NCBI GenBank assembly: GCA_937900325.1
Contig: CALCEX010000070.1
Coordinates: 28,141 to 92,140, forward strand
DNA length: 64,000 nucleotides
Direction: 5' to 3'
From: an uncultured Clostridia bacterium
Lineage (GTDB): Bacteria > Bacillota > Clostridia > Christensenellales > CAG-138
The notes beneath the pieces are model-generated. The model was not told the origin of the DNA. It worked only from the letters and a program-made list of their open reading frames with translations, and made no database searches. Positions 62,888 through 64,000 of the stretch are shown one piece after another. The stretch's first letter is position 1. Each line of letters starts with the position of its first letter. The position numbers were made by a program, and so were the translations under genes.

Positions 62888-64000
62888 AAAAGATGCGCTG
62901 GCGCTTCATCGGCGCGGCAATGGCGGCTTTTACCGCAGTCGTCCTGACGCTTCTGTGCTTCGTGAATCTTTGGAACTACCACAGCGTGACCGCCCAGCAG
63001 GACGAGGTCCTGACGCGGCTCATGGAGCTGGAGGACCGGCAAACGCCCTTTTCTCCCGGCCGGGGCGCGCCGCCTTTTGATGATTGGTCGCATTTTTCCC
63101 CGGAGGTGCAGTATTCCCTGCGATTCTTCTCCGTCCACTATGATACCGGCGGCGCAATTCTGAGTGTGAATCAGGATTTTATCGCTTCCATCTCCGAAAG
63201 TGATGCTGAGAGCTATGCGGATGCAGTATTGGAAAGCGGGAAAGCCCACGGCTATGAGAGCGGCTATCGCTATCTGGTTGATACAACGGAGGACGAAACC
63301 GTTGTGCTGTTCCTTAACTCCGAGCGGGAGCTGCAAACGATGAAGTCACTGCTCTGGATCACGCTGGCCATCGCGGGATCCTGTCTTGTGGTGGTGTTCG
63401 GCCTCGTCGTACTTTTTTCCCGGCGGGCCATCACGCCGTATCTGAAAAACATGGAGGCGCAGAAGCAGTTCATCACCAACGCCAGCCATGAGCTGAAAAC
63501 ACCGCTGACCGCCATCGCCACCAGCGCGGATGTGCTGGCGATGGAGCATGACGGCGATGAATGGGTGCATAACATTCAGGTGCAGTCCGGGCGGCTATCC
63601 AAACTTATCACCAGCCTTGTGGCGCTTTCCCGGCTGGATGAAGAAGATCCGTTCCCGGCCCGCACGGGATTTTCTCTCAGCGATGCGCTCTGGGAGATCA
63701 GCGAGCCGTTTGTCTCTCTTGCGCGGGCAAAGGGGAAAACATACACGCAGGATATTGCCGATGGGCTGACCGTGACCGGTGACCGCGCAGCGATCCAGCA
63801 AATGGTTTCTATCCTGCTGGACAATGCGCTCAAGTATTCTCCTGACGGCGGCAGCATTTCCCTGACCGCCCGGCGCAACGGGAAAAAGGTTGAGATCACC
63901 GTCTCCAACACCGTGGACGCGGCGCAATGCAGCGATACTTCCCGCCTGTTTGACCGCTTTTACCGTGCGGACGAGTCACATTCCAGCACCGTCAGCGGAA
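62881..64000 (+). CDS. Sensor histidine kinase (3' end cut by window)
   Basis: The visible 373 residues show a membrane segment (about 9-30), an extracellular sensor region (about 31-155), a second membrane segment (about 157-180) and the H-box FITNASHELKTPLT with phosphoacceptor His203. A dimerisation helix and the N-box DNALKYSPDGG follow. The gene runs off the window before the G boxes. The sensor region has no recognisable domain. It is coupled to the response regulator by a 7-base overlap. Confidence 0.94.
   Translation, partial: MLKKMRWRFIGAAMAAFTAVVLTLLCFVNLWNYHSVTAQQDEVLTRLMELEDRQTPFSPGRGAPPFDDWSHFSPEVQYSLRFFSVHYDTGGAILSVNQDFIASISESDAESYADAVLESGKAHGYESGYRYLVDTTEDETVVLFLNSERELQTMKSLLWITLAIAGSCLVVVFGLVVLFSRRAITPYLKNMEAQKQFITNASHELKTPLTAIATSADVLAMEHDGDEWVHNIQVQSGRLSKLITSLVALSRLDEEDPFPARTGFSLSDALWEISEPFVSLARAKGKTYTQDIADGLTVTGDRAAIQQMVSILLDNALKYSPDGGSISLTARRNGKKVEITVSNTVDAAQCSDTSRLFDRFYRADESHSSTVSG

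Overview
This is a chromosomal window from a GC-rich member of the Bacillota, most likely class Clostridia. The basis is the rpmH-rnpA-yidD-yidC-jag block, noc and a separate parAB pair, remB between recF and gyrB, an E. hirae-type V-ATPase operon, a SpoIIQ-like M23 protein and Clostridia-like protein families. I cannot place it to genus. Native genes use the Ile codon ATA very freely despite the high GC content.

Region by region. 0-11.2 kb: start of a CCA-adding enzyme family gene, then gyrA, gyrB, remB and recF (all minus), divergent dnaN, then noc, rsmG and mnmG. 11.3-17.4 kb: mnmE (plus), jag-yidC-yidD-rnpA-rpmH (minus), dnaA (plus). 17.5-24.3 kb: a branched-chain amino acid ABC importer (livKHMGF) and a sodium:alanine symporter. 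24.34-25.07 kb: a gene-free, AT-rich region with a dense cluster of TTATCAAC-type DnaA-box-like sites, the best oriC candidate here. 25.07-32.84 kb (all minus): a GNAT acetyltransferase, rlmH, a YycJ-like hydrolase, two ChrA halves with a ModE-like regulator, parB-parA with two parS palindromes upstream, a HEAT-methyltransferase fusion and murG. 33-44.8 kb (plus): a DUF815 ATPase, cysS, a small membrane protein, a YqhQ/DUF1385 protein, prmC-prfA-sua5, rpiB and upp, with two secreted SH3/sortase-B-like paralogues flanking the last group. 45.2-53.7 kb: a nine-gene V-type ATPase operon whose rotor subunit carries the Na+-ligand residues of E. hirae NtpK. 54.2-56.5 kb: rsmI, a TrmN6-like methyltransferase and the M23 protein.

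At 56.68-56.89 kb lie two tRNA-Ser genes. The 3' end of the second is duplicated at 57.05 kb, next to a badly decayed serine recombinase. Beyond this the codon usage changes, and the window ends in an apparently acquired module: VTC polyphosphate-polymerase-like protein, DUF4956 membrane protein and CotH kinase-like protein (minus), divergent from an OmpR-type response regulator and histidine kinase (plus, cut by the window end).

Most striking points: (i) DnaA has Asn-Tyr where nearly all DnaA proteins have Asp-His in the base-reading loop, and the window contains a cluster of boxes that differ from canonical TTATCCACA at one central base; (ii) the two secreted sortase-like proteins keep the catalytic His and Cys but have Lys where Arg is expected and carry a conserved Cys-rich insertion; (iii) the VTC-DUF4956-CotH module with its own two-component system; (iv) the rearranged origin region, with dnaA 8.5 kb from dnaN.
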